Origin: Oceanicella actignis | Lineage (GTDB): Bacteria; Pseudomonadota; Alphaproteobacteria; Rhodobacterales; Rhodobacteraceae | Reading direction: 5' to 3' | Assembly (NCBI RefSeq): GCF_008124525.1 | Contig: NZ_VNHJ01000006.1 | Span: forward strand, 124,001 to 188,000 | Length of the DNA: 64,000 nucleotides | Part shown: positions 24,565-35,608 of the stretch, piece by piece | How the letters are laid out: each line of letters opens with the position of its first letter | Numbering within the stretch: position 1 is the first letter of the stretch | The notes under the pieces: generated by a model | What the model saw: only the letters and a program-made list of their open reading frames with translations | What the model was told of the DNA's origin: nothing | The model's database searches: none | Made by a program: the position numbers and the translations under genes

Positions 24565-27141
24565 ATGGCGCGCTACAACCACCGGGAAGTCGAGCCGAAA
24601 TGGCGCAAGGCGTGGGAAGACGGCGGCTGCTTCCGCGCGCAAGCCGATCCCGCGCGCCCCAAATGCTACGTTCTTGAAATGTTCCCCTATCCGTCGGGGC
24701 GCATTCACATGGGGCATGTTCGCAACTACGCGATGGGCGACGTCGTGGCGCGCTACAAGAAAGCGTGCGGATTCAACGTCTTGCACCCCATGGGGTGGGA
24801 TGCGTTCGGCATGCCCGCCGAGAACGCCGCCATGGAGCGCGGCGTGCATCCGGGCAAATGGACCTATGACAACATCGCCGCCATGAAGGCGCAGATGTTG
24901 CCGCTTGGCCTGTCGCTGGACTGGTCGCGCGAATTCGCCACCTGCGATCCCGAATACTACGCGCAGCAACAGGCGCTGTTCCTGGACATGCTCGAGGCGG
25001 GGCTGGTCTATCGCAAGTCCTCGATGGTCAACTGGGATCCCGTGGACATGACCGTTCTGGCCAACGAGCAGGTCGAGAACGGGCGCGGCTGGCGCTCGGG
25101 CGCGCTGGTCGAGCGGCGCGAGCTGACGCAGTGGTTCTTCCGCATCACCGACTTCGCCGAGGAGCTGCTCGAAGGCATCGACCGGCTGGAAAAATGGCCC
25201 GAGAAGGTGCGGCTGATGCAGCGCAACTGGATCGGACGCTCGGAGGGGTTGGAGTTCCGCTTCGAGACGATCGGCGCGCCCGAAGGCCATGAGGAGCTGA
25301 CCGTCTACACCACGCGCCCCGACACGCTGTTCGGCGCCAGCTTCTGCGCCGTGGCGGCGGACCATCCGCTGGCCAAGGCGCTGGCGCGCGAGAATGCCGA
25401 GCTTGCGGCCTTCGCCGAGGAATGCCGGCGGATCGGCACTTCGGAAGAGGCGCTGGAAAAGGCCGAGAAGAAGGGCTTCGACACCGGCGTGCGCGTGCGC
25501 CATCCCTTCGACCCCGACTGGCAGCTGCCGGTCTACGTCGCGAACTTCATCCTCATGGATTACGGGACCGGCGCCATCTTCGGCTGCCCCGCGCACGACC
25601 AGCGCGACCTTGATTTCGCGCGCAAATACGGCCTGCCGGTGACGCCGGTGGTGTGCCCCGAAGGCCAGGACCCGGCCAGCTTCGTCATCGAGGACGAGGC
25701 CTACACCGGCCCCGGGCGCATCGTGAACTCGCGCTTTCTGGACGGCATGAGCGTCGACGAGGCCAAGGCCGAGGTCGCCCGCCGCATCGAGCAAGCCGGC
25801 AAGGGCGAGCGCAAGGTGAACTATCGCCTGCGCGACTGGGGCATCAGCCGCCAGCGCTACTGGGGCTGCCCGATCCCGGTGCTCCACTGCCCCGAATGCG
25901 GCGTGGTGCCCGAGAAGAAGGAAAACCTGCCCGTTCGCCTGCCCGAGGACGTGACCTTCGACAAGCCGGGCAACCCGCTCGACCGCCATCCGACCTGGCG
26001 CGACGCGCCCTGTCCGCGCTGCGGCGGCCCCGCCAAGCGCGAGACCGACACGATGGACACCTTCGTGGACAGCTCGTGGTATTACGCGCGCTTCACCGCG
26101 CCGAGGGCCAAGACGCCGACCGATCCCGAAGCGGTCGATTACTGGATGAACGTCGATCAGTATATCGGCGGCGTCGAGCATGCGATCCTGCACCTGCTCT
26201 ATTCGCGGTTCTTCGCGCGGGCGATGCACAAGACGGGCCACCTGCCCGAGAAATGCGTCGAACCCTTCGAAGCGCTGTTCACCCAGGGCATGGTCTGTCA
26301 TGAGACCTACCGCGCGCAGGACGGGCGCTGGCTGAGCCCGGACGAGGTGCGCATCGTGGACGGGCGCCATGTCGAGGCGGCCACCGGCGCGCCGGTCGAG
26401 GTCGGCCCCTCGATCAAGATGTCCAAATCCAAGAAGAACGTGGTCGATCCGACCGACATCATCGACCAGTACGGCGCCGACACGGCCCGTTGGTTCATCC
26501 TGTCGGACAGCCCGCCGGATCGTGACGTCGAATGGACGGCGGCCGGCGCCGAAGCGGCCTGGCGGTTTCTGCAGCGGGTCTGGCGTCTGACCGAGGACGC
26601 CTTGCCTTCGCTGCCCGCCAGGGGCGCCGAGCCGCCGGCCGATCCGTGCGAGGCCGCCATGGCGCTTCGCCGCGCCACGCATCGGACCATCGCCGGCGTG
26701 ACGGCCGACATCGAGGGCTTCGCCTTCAACAAGGCGATCGCCCGCATCTACGAGTTCGTCAACGCGATCTCGAAGGCGCCGGCCGAGGGCGAGGGCATGG
26801 GGCACGCCAGGCGCGAGGCCCTGTCCGCCCTGGCCCAGCTCATGGCCCCGATGGCGCCGCACATCGCCGAGGAAATCTGGTCGGCTCTGGGAGAGACGAA
26901 GCTGGTCGCGCAAACCCCCTGGCCCAAGGCCGATCCCGCCTTGCTGGTCGAGGACACGACCCCGATCGCGGTTCAGGTCAACGGCAAGCGGCGCGCCGAG
27001 ATACGCGTCCCGCGCGAGGCCTCGCGCGAAGAGATCGAGCAGATGGCGCTGGCTGACGACAACGTGCGCCGCTTTCTGGACGGCAAGACGCCGCGCAAGG
27101 TGATCGTCGTGCCCGGACGCATCGTCAATGTCGTGCTCTGA
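24565..27141 (+). CDS. leuS: Leucyl-tRNA synthetase
   Basis: 858 aa class I synthetase. HMGH in [11 protein letters not shown] (near residue 48), CP1 editing domain with [13 protein letters not shown], zinc-like [17 protein letters not shown], and KMSKS in [13 protein letters not shown] (near 625). C-terminal anticodon and leucyl-specific domains run to residue 858. Start chosen at the family N-terminus [13 protein letters not shown]. Last 14 bases overlap lptE. First gene of the leuS-lptE-holA cluster that leads to the origin. Confidence 0.97.
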   Translation: MARYNHREVEPKWRKAWEDGGCFRAQADPARPKCYVLEMFPYPSGRIHMGHVRNYAMGDVVARYKKACGFNVLHPMGWDAFGMPAENAAMERGVHPGKWTYDNIAAMKAQMLPLGLSLDWSREFATCDPEYYAQQQALFLDMLEAGLVYRKSSMVNWDPVDMTVLANEQVENGRGWRSGALVERRELTQWFFRITDFAEELLEGIDRLEKWPEKVRLMQRNWIGRSEGLEFRFETIGAPEGHEELTVYTTRPDTLFGASFCAVAADHPLAKALARENAELAAFAEECRRIGTSEEALEKAEKKGFDTGVRVRHPFDPDWQLPVYVANFILMDYGTGAIFGCPAHDQRDLDFARKYGLPVTPVVCPEGQDPASFVIEDEAYTGPGRIVNSRFLDGMSVDEAKAEVARRIEQAGKGERKVNYRLRDWGISRQRYWGCPIPVLHCPECGVVPEKKENLPVRLPEDVTFDKPGNPLDRHPTWRDAPCPRCGGPAKRETDTMDTFVDSSWYYARFTAPRAKTPTDPEAVDYWMNVDQYIGGVEHAILHLLYSRFFARAMHKTGHLPEKCVEPFEALFTQGMVCHETYRAQDGRWLSPDEVRIVDGRHVEAATGAPVEVGPSIKMSKSKKNVVDPTDIIDQYGADTARWFILSDSPPDRDVEWTAAGAEAAWRFLQRVWRLTEDALPSLPARGAEPPADPCEAAMALRRATHRTIAGVTADIEGFAFNKAIARIYEFVNAISKAPAEGEGMGHARREALSALAQLMAPMAPHIAEEIWSALGETKLVAQTPWPKADPALLVEDTTPIAVQVNGKRRAEIRVPREASREEIEQMALADDNVRRFLDGKTPRKVIVVPGRIVNVVL

Positions 27142-27628
27142 GCGCCGCCGCCTCTGCGCCGCGCTGCTGGCCGCGGCGACGCTGGGCGCGTGCGGCTTCG
27201 CGCCGATGAACCGCGCTGGTTCCGGCCCGGCGCGCGCTCTTGGCGCAATTGCGCTCGACGTGCCGACCGACCGGCTCGGCTTCGCCCTGCGCGAGGCGCT
27301 CGAGCGTCGGCTCGGTCGCGCCGCACCGGATGCGCCCCTGCGCCTGACGGCCGAACTTTCCTTCTCTTCGTCCGGCCTGGCGATCACCGACGACAACTCG
27401 ATCACGCGCTATGTTCTGCGGGGACGCAGCCGCTACATTCTGACGGGCGGAGAAGACTTTGCGCCCGTCTCCGGCTTCGTCGAGGCCGTGACGGCGTATT
27501 CCGCCACCGGCTCGCTCTTTGCGACGCGCGCCGCCGAACGCGATGCGCAGGAGCGCCTGGCGCGCGAGCTGGGCGAGCGGATCGCGGACCGCGTCCTGGC
27601 CGAGCTGAGCCGCCGCGCGCAAACATGA
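27128..27628 (+). CDS. lptE: LPS-assembly lipoprotein LptE
   Basis: 166 aa. Lipobox LGACGF (Cys near 21), then a small outer-membrane-lipoprotein domain: [54 protein letters not shown], with a C-terminal amphipathic helix. Partners LptD in placing LPS in the outer leaflet. Overlaps leuS at its start and holA at its end, the conserved alphaproteobacterial order. Confidence 0.88.
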   Translation: MSCSERRRLCAALLAAATLGACGFAPMNRAGSGPARALGAIALDVPTDRLGFALREALERRLGRAAPDAPLRLTAELSFSSSGLAITDDNSITRYVLRGRSRYILTGGEDFAPVSGFVEAVTAYSATGSLFATRAAERDAQERLARELGERIADRVLAELSRRAQT

Positions 27629-28641
27629 AGCTGACCGGCCGCGAGGCGAAGCGTCATGTCGAGCGCCCGATCGAGGGCGTCGCCGGCACGCTGCTTTTCG
27701 GCCCGGATCCTGCCGAGACCGCGGCGCGGCGCGAGCGCCTTGCGCGCGCGCTGGCGGGCGAGGACGGAGAGCTTGTTCGGCTTGCGGGCCCGGCGGTCCA
27801 GCGCGACCCGGCGGCGCTGAGCGATGCCTTGCGCTCACGGGGCTTCTTCAGCGCAAGAACCGTCGTCGTGATCGAAGGCGCCGGCGATGGCGTCGCGAAG
27901 GCGGTCGAGGCGGCGCTTGAAGACCTGCGGGGCGGCGATGCGGCGCTGGTGGTTTCCGCCGGAGATCTGAAGCCGAAGGGCGCCTTGCGCAAGCTGTTCG
28001 AAGCGCACGCGCAGCTGGCGGCGGTGGGGGTGTACTCCGAGCCTCCCGACCGGGAGGAGATCGCCGCCATGCTCAAGGCGGCGCGCATCGCCAGCTGGTC
28101 GCCGGAAGCCATGGACGCCCTTGCGGCGCTTGCCGAGGGGATGGAGGCGGAAGAATTCCGCGCGCTGATCGAGAAGCTGGCGCTGTATCTGGGCGAGGGC
28201 GAGGGAGCGCTTCGGGCCGAGGACGTCGCCGCCTGCGCGCCCGCGCAGCTGGAGGCCGAGCTTGACGAGCTGGTCGCGGCGGTGGCGAAGGGCGAAGTCG
28301 AGCGGCTTCCCATCATTCTCAGACGGCTGGCGGCCCAGGGCGCCGCGCCGACGGGCCTGCTCATCGCGACGTCGCGGCATTTTCGCCAGGCTTTCGAGAT
28401 CGCATCGGCGCCCGATGGCCCAGAAGCGGCGGCGGGACGCGCGCGGCCGCCCCTGTTCGGTCCGAGGCGTTCGCTGATGGTCGCGCATGTGCGCAGGCTG
28501 GGGCGCGAGGGGATCGAAAACGCGCTGCGCGCCTTGCTCGAAGCGGATCTGGCGCTTCGCTCTCCGAACCCGCCGCCGGCGCAAGCGCTGGTCGAGCGCA
28601 CGCTCATGCGCCTTGCGATGCAGGCGCGGCAGCGCCGTTAA
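27625..28641 (+). CDS. holA: DNA polymerase III subunit delta
   Basis: 338 aa. Clamp-loader subunit that opens the beta clamp. N-terminal AAA+-like fold without a working P-loop (LLFGPDPAETAARRERL), followed by the SARTVVVIEGAGDG region, WSPEAMDALAALAEGMEAEEFRALIEKLALYLG and a C-terminal collar domain. ATG overlaps the lptE stop by 4 bases. Convergent with parB (4-bp overlap). Confidence 0.9.
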   Translation: MKLTGREAKRHVERPIEGVAGTLLFGPDPAETAARRERLARALAGEDGELVRLAGPAVQRDPAALSDALRSRGFFSARTVVVIEGAGDGVAKAVEAALEDLRGGDAALVVSAGDLKPKGALRKLFEAHAQLAAVGVYSEPPDREEIAAMLKAARIASWSPEAMDALAALAEGMEAEEFRALIEKLALYLGEGEGALRAEDVAACAPAQLEAELDELVAAVAKGEVERLPIILRRLAAQGAAPTGLLIATSRHFRQAFEIASAPDGPEAAAGRARPPLFGPRRSLMVAHVRRLGREGIENALRALLEADLALRSPNPPPAQALVERTLMRLAMQARQRR

Positions 28642-29495
28642 CGGCTCAGAAGCTGACAGATGCCGTCCAGCTCTTCGAGACTGGCATAACGCAGGCGCAC
28701 CTCGCCGCCTTTCTCTCCCTTGTGCTCGATCTTGACGGGAAGGCCGATGCTGGCGCTGAGGTCGGCCTCGAGCGCGAGCGTGTCGGGGTCCTTGACGACG
28801 CGCGGCTTCGGCGCGGCCGTCGCCTTGGTCTTCTGGTCCTTGACGAGCCTTTCGGTTTCGCGAACCGAAAGGCCCTGAGCGATGACGCGCTCGGCGAGAG
28901 CGGCGGGATCCTCCGCCGTGATCAGCGCGCGCGCATGTCCGGCGCTGAGCCGGCCGGCGGCCAGGTGGTCGAGCACGCTTTGGGGAAGCGTCAACAGACG
29001 CAAGGCGTTGGCGATGTAGCTGCGGCTCTTGCCCATCGCTTCGGCCAGTTTTTCCTGGGTGTGGCCGAACTGCTCGATCAGCTGCGCGAAGCCGCGCGCC
29101 TCTTCGACCGGATTCAGGTCTGTTCTTTGAATGTTCTCGATGATCGCAAGCTCGAGAACCTGCGCATCATCGAGGTCGCGGATGACGACGGGAACCTCGT
29201 GCAGTTGCGCCTTCTGCGCCGCGCGCCAACGCCGCTCTCCGGCGACGATCTGGTATCGCCCCTGCTTGCCGGGATCCGGCCGCACGATCAGCGGCTGGAT
29301 GACGCCGCGCTCTCGGATCGAGGCGGCAAGTTCGTCGAGCAGATCGGGGTCGAAGTGGCGTCGAGGCTGCGCCGGATTCGGGACGATGACGTCGATCGGC
29401 AACGTGGACTCGCGCTGCGTCGTCTCGGCTTCGTCGTCGGCCAGGAGCTCGGCGAGGCCACGTCCCAAGGCCTTGTTGTGCGGTTGCTTGGCCAT
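28638..29495 (-). CDS. parB: Chromosome partitioning protein ParB
   Basis: 285 aa CTP-dependent DNA clamp that loads at parS. N-terminal domain with QPRRHFDPDLLDELAASI, QPLIVR and the CTP motif GERRWRAAQ; ENIQRTDLNPVEEA; central helix-turn-helix MGKSRSYIANALRLLTLP; C-terminal dimerisation domain (LEELDGICQLL). Cotranscribed with parA (18-bp gap). Cognate parS sites are at 30898 and 32803. Confidence 0.96.
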   Translation of the reverse strand: MAKQPHNKALGRGLAELLADDEAETTQRESTLPIDVIVPNPAQPRRHFDPDLLDELAASIRERGVIQPLIVRPDPGKQGRYQIVAGERRWRAAQKAQLHEVPVVIRDLDDAQVLELAIIENIQRTDLNPVEEARGFAQLIEQFGHTQEKLAEAMGKSRSYIANALRLLTLPQSVLDHLAAGRLSAGHARALITAEDPAALAERVIAQGLSVRETERLVKDQKTKATAAPKPRVVKDPDTLALEADLSASIGLPVKIEHKGEKGGEVRLRYASLEELDGICQLLSR

Positions 29496-29513
29496 TGCGA
29501 AACCCTTTCGTTC

Positions 29514-30332
29514 TCAGGCGGCGGCGAGGGCCTGGCGCTCGATGAATTCGCGCGCCAGGGCGCGGTAGGCGAGACTTCCGCGCGATGCGCTATCGTAGAC
29601 CGTGATGGGCGCAGCATAGGAAGGCGCTTCGGACAGACGAACGTTTCGCGGAATGACGGTCCGGTAGACCAGATCCCCAAGGTTGCGCCGCACATCCTCG
29701 GCGACCATCTGCGACAGGTTGTTGCGTCGGTCGAACATGGTGAGGATGACGCCTTCGATCTTCAGATCGGGATTCAGGCTTCGCCGAACCTGCTTGACGG
29801 TCTTGAGGAGTTGCGACAGCCCCTCCATGGCGAAAAACTCGCATTGGAGCGGCACCAGAACCGCGTCGGCCGCGCCCATGGCGTTGATCGTCAGAAGATT
29901 GAGCGATGGCGGGCAGTCGATGACGACATGATCGTAGTCGCGCGCGATTTCGGCCGCGGCCAGGGCATCGCGCAACCGACGATTGCGGCGCTTGTCGCTC
30001 ACCATCGCCACATCGGCGGAGCTGAGATCGACCGTCGCCGGCACGATGTCCAGGCGCTCGAGATCCGTGCGTTGGATCGCGTCGCGCAGCGGGTCGTCCG
30101 CAATGAGGACATCGTAGGCGGTCTTCACGCGCCGGTCCGCGTCTATGCCCAGGCCGGTGCTGGCGTTCCCTTGCGGATCAAGGTCGATGAGGAGCACCTT
30201 CCGCCCCGTCTCGACCAACGCCGCCGCCAGGTTTATGGCGGTCGTGGTCTTTCCCACCCCGCCTTTCTGATTGGCAATGGCCAGAATCCTGCGGGCGTCG
30301 CTCATCAAAGGCTGGTCAGGCGTGCTGGACAC
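29514..30332 (-). CDS. parA: Chromosome partitioning ATPase ParA
   Basis: 272 aa. Deviant Walker A ANQKGGVGKTTTAINLA, Walker A' and B in LLIDLDPQGNASTGLG and HVVIDCPPSLNLLT. Soj-type chromosomal ParA that drives origin segregation with ParB. GTG at 30332 has GAGG 7 bases upstream and overlaps the rsmG end by 17 bases; an internal ATG at 30305 (MSDARRILAI) is possible but lacks a ribosome site. Confidence 0.95.
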   Translation of the reverse strand: MSSTPDQPLMSDARRILAIANQKGGVGKTTTAINLAAALVETGRKVLLIDLDPQGNASTGLGIDADRRVKTAYDVLIADDPLRDAIQRTDLERLDIVPATVDLSSADVAMVSDKRRNRRLRDALAAAEIARDYDHVVIDCPPSLNLLTINAMGAADAVLVPLQCEFFAMEGLSQLLKTVKQVRRSLNPDLKIEGVILTMFDRRNNLSQMVAEDVRRNLGDLVYRTVIPRNVRLSEAPSYAAPITVYDSASRGSLAYRALAREFIERQALAAA

Positions 30333-30957
30333 GGGAAAACCTCGATATTTCCAGGATTTGGCCGCGGGGATCGACCCGACTTGGCATGAGCCGCGCGTCG
30401 ATATTCCAGCTTTTTCGCGCCTCGGTCAACTCCGACAGCGCATTGGCGCCTTTCGGGAAAAGCAGGCGTGGCGAGAATGGCGCGAAGCGTTCGGTCATGT
30501 CGAGAAGCTTGGAGAGCGGCGCCAGCGCCCGGGCCGAAATGACTTCATGTGGCCCCGCCGGGATGGACTCGATCCTCTTGTTCAGAACGGTCGTATTCAC
30601 GCTCATCTCTCGTGCCGCGGCAAGAAGAAAGGCGCACTTGCGGCTGTCGGACTCGACGAGCGTAACCTGAAGGGTCGGATTGAGCTCGGCTGCGATGGCG
30701 GCGATCACGAGGCCCGGAAAGCCACCGCCGGAACCGAGGTCCAGCCAGGACGTGATGACTTCCGGCCGCAGAAGCCACAGTTGGGCGGAGTCGGCGAAAT
30801 GACGCTCCCAGATTGAATCGAGGGTGGAAGGACCGACCAGATTGATCGCGCGATTCCAGCGACCGAGAAGCTGCTCGAAGAGATCGAGCCGCTCGAGCGT
30901 TTCACGTGAAACACCGACCTCGTTGGCGAGGAAATTTTCAACGTCACGCCGGTTCAT
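30316..30957 (-). CDS. rsmG: 16S rRNA (guanine527-N7)-methyltransferase RsmG
   Basis: 213 aa SAM-dependent methyltransferase (GidB). Motifs [16 protein letters not shown] (SAM loop), [24 protein letters not shown]. Residues 16-20 (VSRET) are encoded by a parS palindrome. ATGA overlap with the mnmG stop, so it is translationally coupled in the mnmE-mnmG-rsmG-parA-parB run. Confidence 0.95.
   Translation of the reverse strand: MNRRDVENFLANEVGVSRETLERLDLFEQLLGRWNRAINLVGPSTLDSIWERHFADSAQLWLLRPEVITSWLDLGSGGGFPGLVIAAIAAELNPTLQVTLVESDSRKCAFLLAAAREMSVNTTVLNKRIESIPAGPHEVISARALAPLSKLLDMTERFAPFSPRLLFPKGANALSELTEARKSWNIDARLMPSRVDPRGQILEISRFSRVQHA
30898..30913. promoter_or_regulatory. parS site inside rsmG
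   Basis: CGTTTCACGTGAAACA, 15 of 16 bases of the near-universal bacterial parS palindrome TGTTTCACGTGAAACA. It lies within codons 15-20 of rsmG, 6.2-6.7 kb from the oriC region and about 1.4 kb from parB. Confidence 0.9.
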
Positions 30958-32819
30958 ACGGCGCGCTTGCGGATGCTGGCGAGAACAAGCGCCATGCCGG
31001 TTGGCGTGACGCCCTCGATGCGCATGGCCTGGGCCAAGGTCTCGGGCCGGGCTGCGGCCAGGCGTTCCTGCAGCTCGGCGGAGAGGCCCGCGACTCGACG
31101 GTAGTCGAAATCGGGCGGGATCGGGATCGATTCGCTCGCGCGAAGGCGCGCAATTTCCTGTTCCTGCCGCTCAAGAAACGGCGCGTATTTCGCGTCGCGG
31201 GCAATCTGGTCGCGAATGTCGGCGTCCAGTTTTGCCAGCTCCGGCGCGATCGTGCACAACGCATCCCAAACCTGGTCTCCGGCGCCAAGCAGCTGGTAAA
31301 GAGAGCGTCGCGCGCCGTCCATGTTGACGCGTATCCCAGCCGAACGCGCCTCCTGAGGCGAAACCGTGCGGGATTGGAGCAGCGATCGGGCGGAATCAAG
31401 CCGGCGCCATTTTTCCTCGAACTTCCGCTGCCGCTCTTCCGTGACAAGGCCCAGGCTGACGCCCTTCGGGGTCAGCCGCTGGTCGGCGTTGTCGGCACGA
31501 AGACTGAGCCGAAACTCGGCGCGCGATGTGAACATGCGATAGGGTTCGCTGACCCCGCGCGTGACGAGATCATCGACCATGACGCCGATATAGGCTTCAT
31601 CACGCGAGAGCTCCAAGACCTCAAGCCCCCGAGCGAATGCCGCCGCGTTTGCGCCGGCGAGCAATCCCTGCCCCCCGGCCTCTTCATACCCAGTGGTCCC
31701 GTTGATCTGACCCGCAAGGAAAAGGCCCGGCAAATCCTTGAGCATCAAACGGCGGTCCAGCGCTCGTGGATCAATGAAGTCATACTCGACCGCATAGCCC
31801 GGCTGCGAAATCTCGGCCTTCTCCAGCCCCTTGATCGTGCGGACATATTCAAGCTGGATGTCGGCCGGGAGCGACGTCGAGATCCCGTTCGGATAGATGG
31901 TCTGGGCGCCCGCGCCCTCGGGCTCAAGAAAGACCTGATGTGCGCCGCGTTCGGGAAATCTCGTCACCTTGTCCTCGATGGAAGGGCAGTAACGCGGACC
32001 GCGCGCGGCGATGTGGCCGCCATACATGGCTGATTTCGAGATATTCTCCTGAATGATCTCGTGCGTGCGTTCGTTGGTCGCCGTGATGTAGCAAGACTCC
32101 TGCGGCGCAATGATCCCGTCCGTGAGGAACGACATGAAGGAGGGGTCGGCGTCGCCGGCTTGCTCCTCGAGGATCGAGAAGTCGATGCTGCGTCGCCAGA
32201 GTCGCGGCGGCGTGCCGGTCTTGAGGCGCCCCATGGGCAGACCCATGCGCTCGAGTTCGAGCCCAAGAGCCGTTGCCGCGCGCTCGAAAACCCGGCCGCC
32301 GCTTTGCGACTGGTCGCCCACGAATAGCTTGCCCCGCAGAAACGTGCCGGTGGCGAGGACCACAGCCGCGCAGCCGATGACGCCTCCGCTCGCAAGAACG
32401 ACGCCATTTATTTCGCCCCGTCGGCAGTTCAGTCGCTCGACTTCGGCCTCAATGACATCGAGATTGGGCAAAGCGGCCACAAATCTCTGGACGTATCTGC
32501 GGTATCGGTCCCGGTCGGCCTGAACCCTTGGCCCTTGAACGGCGGGGCCCTTGCTTCGATTGAGCAAGCGGTAGTGAATCGCCGAGTAGTCGGCCGCTCG
32601 CGCCATCACGCCGTCCAGCGCATCGATTTCGCGAACGATGTGACCTTTCCCCAGACCGCCGAAGGCGGGGTTGCAAGACATCTCGCCAATCTTCGAGGCA
32701 TCCAGGGTGATCAGCGCCGTGCGCGCTCCGCCGCGCGAAGCCGCGCAGGCAGCCTCGACGCCGGCATGCCCGCCGCCAACCACCACCACGTCATAACGCC
32801 CGTGTTTCACGTGAAACAT
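30954..32819 (-). CDS. mnmG: tRNA uridine-34 carboxymethylaminomethyl synthesis enzyme MnmG
   Basis: 621 aa FAD protein (GidA). With MnmE it makes cmnm5U at the tRNA wobble position. [10 protein letters not shown] dinucleotide motif at the N-terminus, [51 protein letters not shown]-terminal helical domain for MnmE/tRNA binding. The N-terminus MFHVKHG is dictated by a parS palindrome spanning the start codon. It lies 2 bp downstream of mnmE. Confidence 0.97.
   Translation of the reverse strand: MFHVKHGRYDVVVVGGGHAGVEAACAASRGGARTALITLDASKIGEMSCNPAFGGLGKGHIVREIDALDGVMARAADYSAIHYRLLNRSKGPAVQGPRVQADRDRYRRYVQRFVAALPNLDVIEAEVERLNCRRGEINGVVLASGGVIGCAAVVLATGTFLRGKLFVGDQSQSGGRVFERAATALGLELERMGLPMGRLKTGTPPRLWRRSIDFSILEEQAGDADPSFMSFLTDGIIAPQESCYITATNERTHEIIQENISKSAMYGGHIAARGPRYCPSIEDKVTRFPERGAHQVFLEPEGAGAQTIYPNGISTSLPADIQLEYVRTIKGLEKAEISQPGYAVEYDFIDPRALDRRLMLKDLPGLFLAGQINGTTGYEEAGGQGLLAGANAAAFARGLEVLELSRDEAYIGVMVDDLVTRGVSEPYRMFTSRAEFRLSLRADNADQRLTPKGVSLGLVTEERQRKFEEKWRRLDSARSLLQSRTVSPQEARSAGIRVNMDGARRSLYQLLGAGDQVWDALCTIAPELAKLDADIRDQIARDAKYAPFLERQEQEIARLRASESIPIPPDFDYRRVAGLSAELQERLAAARPETLAQAMRIEGVTPTGMALVLASIRKRAV
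32803..32818. promoter_or_regulatory. parS site at the mnmG start codon
   Basis: TGTTTCACGTGAAACA, a perfect 16-bp match to consensus parS. It overlaps the mnmG ATG and encodes residues 1-6 (MFHVKH), 4.3-4.8 kb from the oriC region. Confidence 0.95.
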
Positions 32820-32821
32820 GC

Positions 32822-34126
32822 CTATTTCCCTATGCAGAAACTGGCGAAGACGTCATCCAGCAGGTCCTCGACATCGACCCGCCCGATCAGGGCCTCAAGT
32901 TGCCTTAACGCGTAACGCAGTTCCTCGGCAAGAATCTCGGGCTCGCCGATCCCGGATCGCGCCAACGAAAGACACCTTTCCAACGCCTCCGCGCCGCGCT
33001 CCAGCGCGACGCGTTGGCGAACGCGGATCACGTGGCTCGATGTCTGCGCCGTCGCCCGAAGGCGATTGAACAGCGTCTCAAGCAGCAAGTCCACGCCTTT
33101 TCCGGTCAATGCGGATACGGCCAAACCATCAGGGGCGGAGCCTCGATCCGCCTTGCTGATGACGACCAGGTCGGCATCGCTCAATGCAATTTCCGGCTCG
33201 GCGCCATCGTCGATCTCCTGGAGCCAAAGCCGAACATCCGCGTTTTCCGCCGCCTTGCGAGAACGTTCGATGCCGATCCTCTCGACCGGATCATCCGTTT
33301 CCCGCAGCCCGGCGGTGTCTAGGAACGTCACCGGCAGGCCCCAAAGATCCAGATGCACCTCGATGACGTCCCGAGTCGTCCCCGCATGCTCCGAAACGAT
33401 TGCCGCGTCGCGCTTCGCCAGAGCGTTGAGCAGCGTCGACTTGCCCGAGTTTGGCCGCCCCAGGATCGCTACCCGGAAACCCTCCCTGATGCGCTCAGCC
33501 GCCTGGGCCCCGGAAAGCTCCGCCTTGACTTCGGCAAGAACCGTCTCCATGGCGTCCGCCGCGCCATCGAGCAAACCCGCGGGCAAATCTTCGTCCGCGA
33601 AATCGATGCCGGCTTCGATCAACGCCGCGGCGCGGATGAGCCTTTCGCGCCAATGATCGACCAGCCGGCTCAAGCCGCCTTCCATGACCCGCATGGCCTG
33701 AAGCCGCTGCGCTTCGGTTTCGGCGGCGAGCAGGTCCGACAGCCCCTCGACCTGCGCAAGATCCATGCGGCCGTTGAACAGCGCCCGGCGCGTGAATTCG
33801 CCCGGCTCGGCCGGCCTCAGCCCCTCCATCTTCGCCAAGGCATCCAGGACCGAGCGCACGACCGCTGCGCTTCCGTGCAGGTGCAGCTCGGCCGTCGGCT
33901 CGCCGGTGAAGCTGGCCTCGGCTGCGAAGCGCACCGCCAGGGCATGGTCCAGAGTGTCGCCATTCGATGGGTTCGCCACTCGCCGCAGGACCATCCTTCG
34001 CGGCTCGGGCAAAGGTCCGGCCAGGGCCGACAGGGCGGAATCGGCCAGCGGTCCCGAGATGCGGATGACGGCGACGCCCGCCTTGCCGGGGGCCGTCGCC
34101 TGGGCGAAGATCGTTTCCTCGTCCAT
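32822..34126 (-). CDS. mnmE: tRNA modification GTPase MnmE
   Basis: 434 aa. N-terminal formyl-THF-binding domain ([21 protein letters not shown]), helical domain, and an inserted G domain: [18 protein letters not shown] (G1), [10 protein letters not shown] (G3), ISKAD (G4). Ends with the conserved C-terminus FCIGK whose Cys is essential. The ATG at 34126 has GGAG upstream; the in-frame TTG at 34138 is less likely. Partner MnmG follows 2 bp downstream. Confidence 0.96.
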   Translation of the reverse strand: MDEETIFAQATAPGKAGVAVIRISGPLADSALSALAGPLPEPRRMVLRRVANPSNGDTLDHALAVRFAAEASFTGEPTAELHLHGSAAVVRSVLDALAKMEGLRPAEPGEFTRRALFNGRMDLAQVEGLSDLLAAETEAQRLQAMRVMEGGLSRLVDHWRERLIRAAALIEAGIDFADEDLPAGLLDGAADAMETVLAEVKAELSGAQAAERIREGFRVAILGRPNSGKSTLLNALAKRDAAIVSEHAGTTRDVIEVHLDLWGLPVTFLDTAGLRETDDPVERIGIERSRKAAENADVRLWLQEIDDGAEPEIALSDADLVVISKADRGSAPDGLAVSALTGKGVDLLLETLFNRLRATAQTSSHVIRVRQRVALERGAEALERCLSLARSGIGEPEILAEELRYALRQLEALIGRVDVEDLLDDVFASFCIGK

Positions 34127-34142
34127 CGACCACTCCAATAAA

Positions 34143-34174
34143 ATCGGCCCGAACAGCCTGGTGCTCGGGCCGAT
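34143..34174 (-). terminator. Intrinsic terminator of the rho gene
   Basis: On the minus strand: stem ATCGGCCCGA/TCGGGCCGAT (10 bp, 12-nt loop) followed by TTTATT, 23 bases after the rho stop. It sits directly before mnmE, so mnmE probably has its own promoter or depends on read-through. Confidence 0.75.
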
Positions 34175-34196
34175 CGACGAAAATTCCGGTCGGGCG

Positions 34197-35468
34197 TCAG
34201 GCGTTCATCGAATCGAAGAATTCGGCGTTGGTTCTGGTCTGCTTGAGCTTGCCGAGCAGGAAATCGATCGCGTCGGCCGGACCCATGGGGTTCAGGATGC
34301 GGCGCAGGACGAACATCTTGGCCAGGTCGCTCTTCTCGACCAGAAGCTCTTCCTTGCGGGTGCCGGATTTCAGGATGTCGATCGCCGGGAAGACGCGCTT
34401 GTCGGCGACCTTGCGGTCAAGCACGATCTCCGAGTTGCCGGTGCCCTTGAACTCTTCGAAGATCACCTCGTCCATGCGGCTTCCGGTATCGATCAGCGCG
34501 GTGGCGATGATCGACAGCGAACCGCCCTCTTCGATGTTCCGCGCGGCGCCGAAGAATCGCTTCGGCCGTTGCAATGCATTCGCGTCGACGCCGCCGGTCA
34601 GAACCTTGCCCGAGCTGGGAATGACCGTGTTGTAGGCGCGTCCCAGCCTGGTGATCGAATCAAGCAGGATCACGACGTCGCGGCCATGTTCGACTAGGCG
34701 CTTGGCCTTTTCGATCACCATTTCCGAAACCGCGACATGCCGCGTGGCCGGCTCGTCGAAGGTCGAGGAGATGACCTCGCCCGCGACCGAGCGCTGCATG
34801 TCCGTCACTTCCTCGGGGCGCTCGTCGATCAGCAGGACGATGAGGTAGCACTCGGGATGGTTCTTCTCGATCGAGTGCGCGATGTTCTGGAGCAGAACCG
34901 TCTTGCCGGTCCGCGGCGGCGCGACGATCAGGCAGCGCTGTCCCTTGCCGATCGGGGCGACCAGATCGATCACGCGCGCCGACTTGTCCTTGGTCTGTTC
35001 GTCTTCGATTTCCATCTTGAGCCGCTCATTCGGGTAGAGCGGCGTCAGATTGTCGAAATGTACCTTGTGGCGCGCCTTCTCGGGATCTTCGAAGTTCAGC
35101 GTGTTCAACTTGACCAGCGCGAAATAGCGTTCGCCTTCCTTCGGCGCACGGATCAGGCCCTCGACCGTGTCTCCGGTGCGCAGGGCGAATTTGCGGATCT
35201 GGTTGGGGCTGACGTAAATGTCGTCCGGTCCCGGCAGATAATTGGACTCGGGCGAGCGCAGGAACCCGAATCCGTCCTGAAGAACCTCGAGCACGCCGCC
35301 GCCGATGATCTGGACATCCCGGTCGGCAAGCTCTTTCAGGATGGCGAACATCATGTCCTGCCGGCGCATGGTCGACGCGCCTTCGATCTCGAGCTCTTCG
35401 GCGAACTCCAGCAGGGCAGTGGGCGACTTCTCCTTCAGGTCGGAGAGCTTAAGTTCTTGGATTTCCAT
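34197..35468 (-). CDS. rho: Transcription termination factor Rho
   Basis: 423 aa hexameric RNA helicase. N-terminal SAP-like and cold-shock RNA-binding domains ([40 protein letters not shown]), Q-loop, Walker [16 protein letters not shown], Walker [16 protein letters not shown], and R-loop/C-terminus AERRFPAIDI-type ([20 protein letters not shown]). Highly conserved; standard length. A 140-bp gap to hemJ upstream probably holds its promoter. Confidence 0.98.
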   Translation of the reverse strand: MEIQELKLSDLKEKSPTALLEFAEELEIEGASTMRRQDMMFAILKELADRDVQIIGGGVLEVLQDGFGFLRSPESNYLPGPDDIYVSPNQIRKFALRTGDTVEGLIRAPKEGERYFALVKLNTLNFEDPEKARHKVHFDNLTPLYPNERLKMEIEDEQTKDKSARVIDLVAPIGKGQRCLIVAPPRTGKTVLLQNIAHSIEKNHPECYLIVLLIDERPEEVTDMQRSVAGEVISSTFDEPATRHVAVSEMVIEKAKRLVEHGRDVVILLDSITRLGRAYNTVIPSSGKVLTGGVDANALQRPKRFFGAARNIEEGGSLSIIATALIDTGSRMDEVIFEEFKGTGNSEIVLDRKVADKRVFPAIDILKSGTRKEELLVEKSDLAKMFVLRRILNPMGPADAIDFLLGKLKQTRTNAEFFDSMNA

Positions 35469-35608
35469 GTATTTCCCGAAGATTTGCCCGCGCGGCCTCG
35501 TCTCTCGGCAGCTGGCGGCAAGAGGATTTCCGTGCGGGAAGGAGGGTCGGACAGGGCTGCACGGACGCGCGAAACGCTACGGGAAGGCGGCCGCGCTTGT
35601 CAAGATCC

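Noticed and set aside
23704-27405. Very long open frame on the minus strand opposite leuS (over 1200 codons)
   Set aside because: High GC content keeps the antisense frame open. The translation is Arg/Ala/Gly/His-rich with no family look, while the plus strand is unmistakable leuS.
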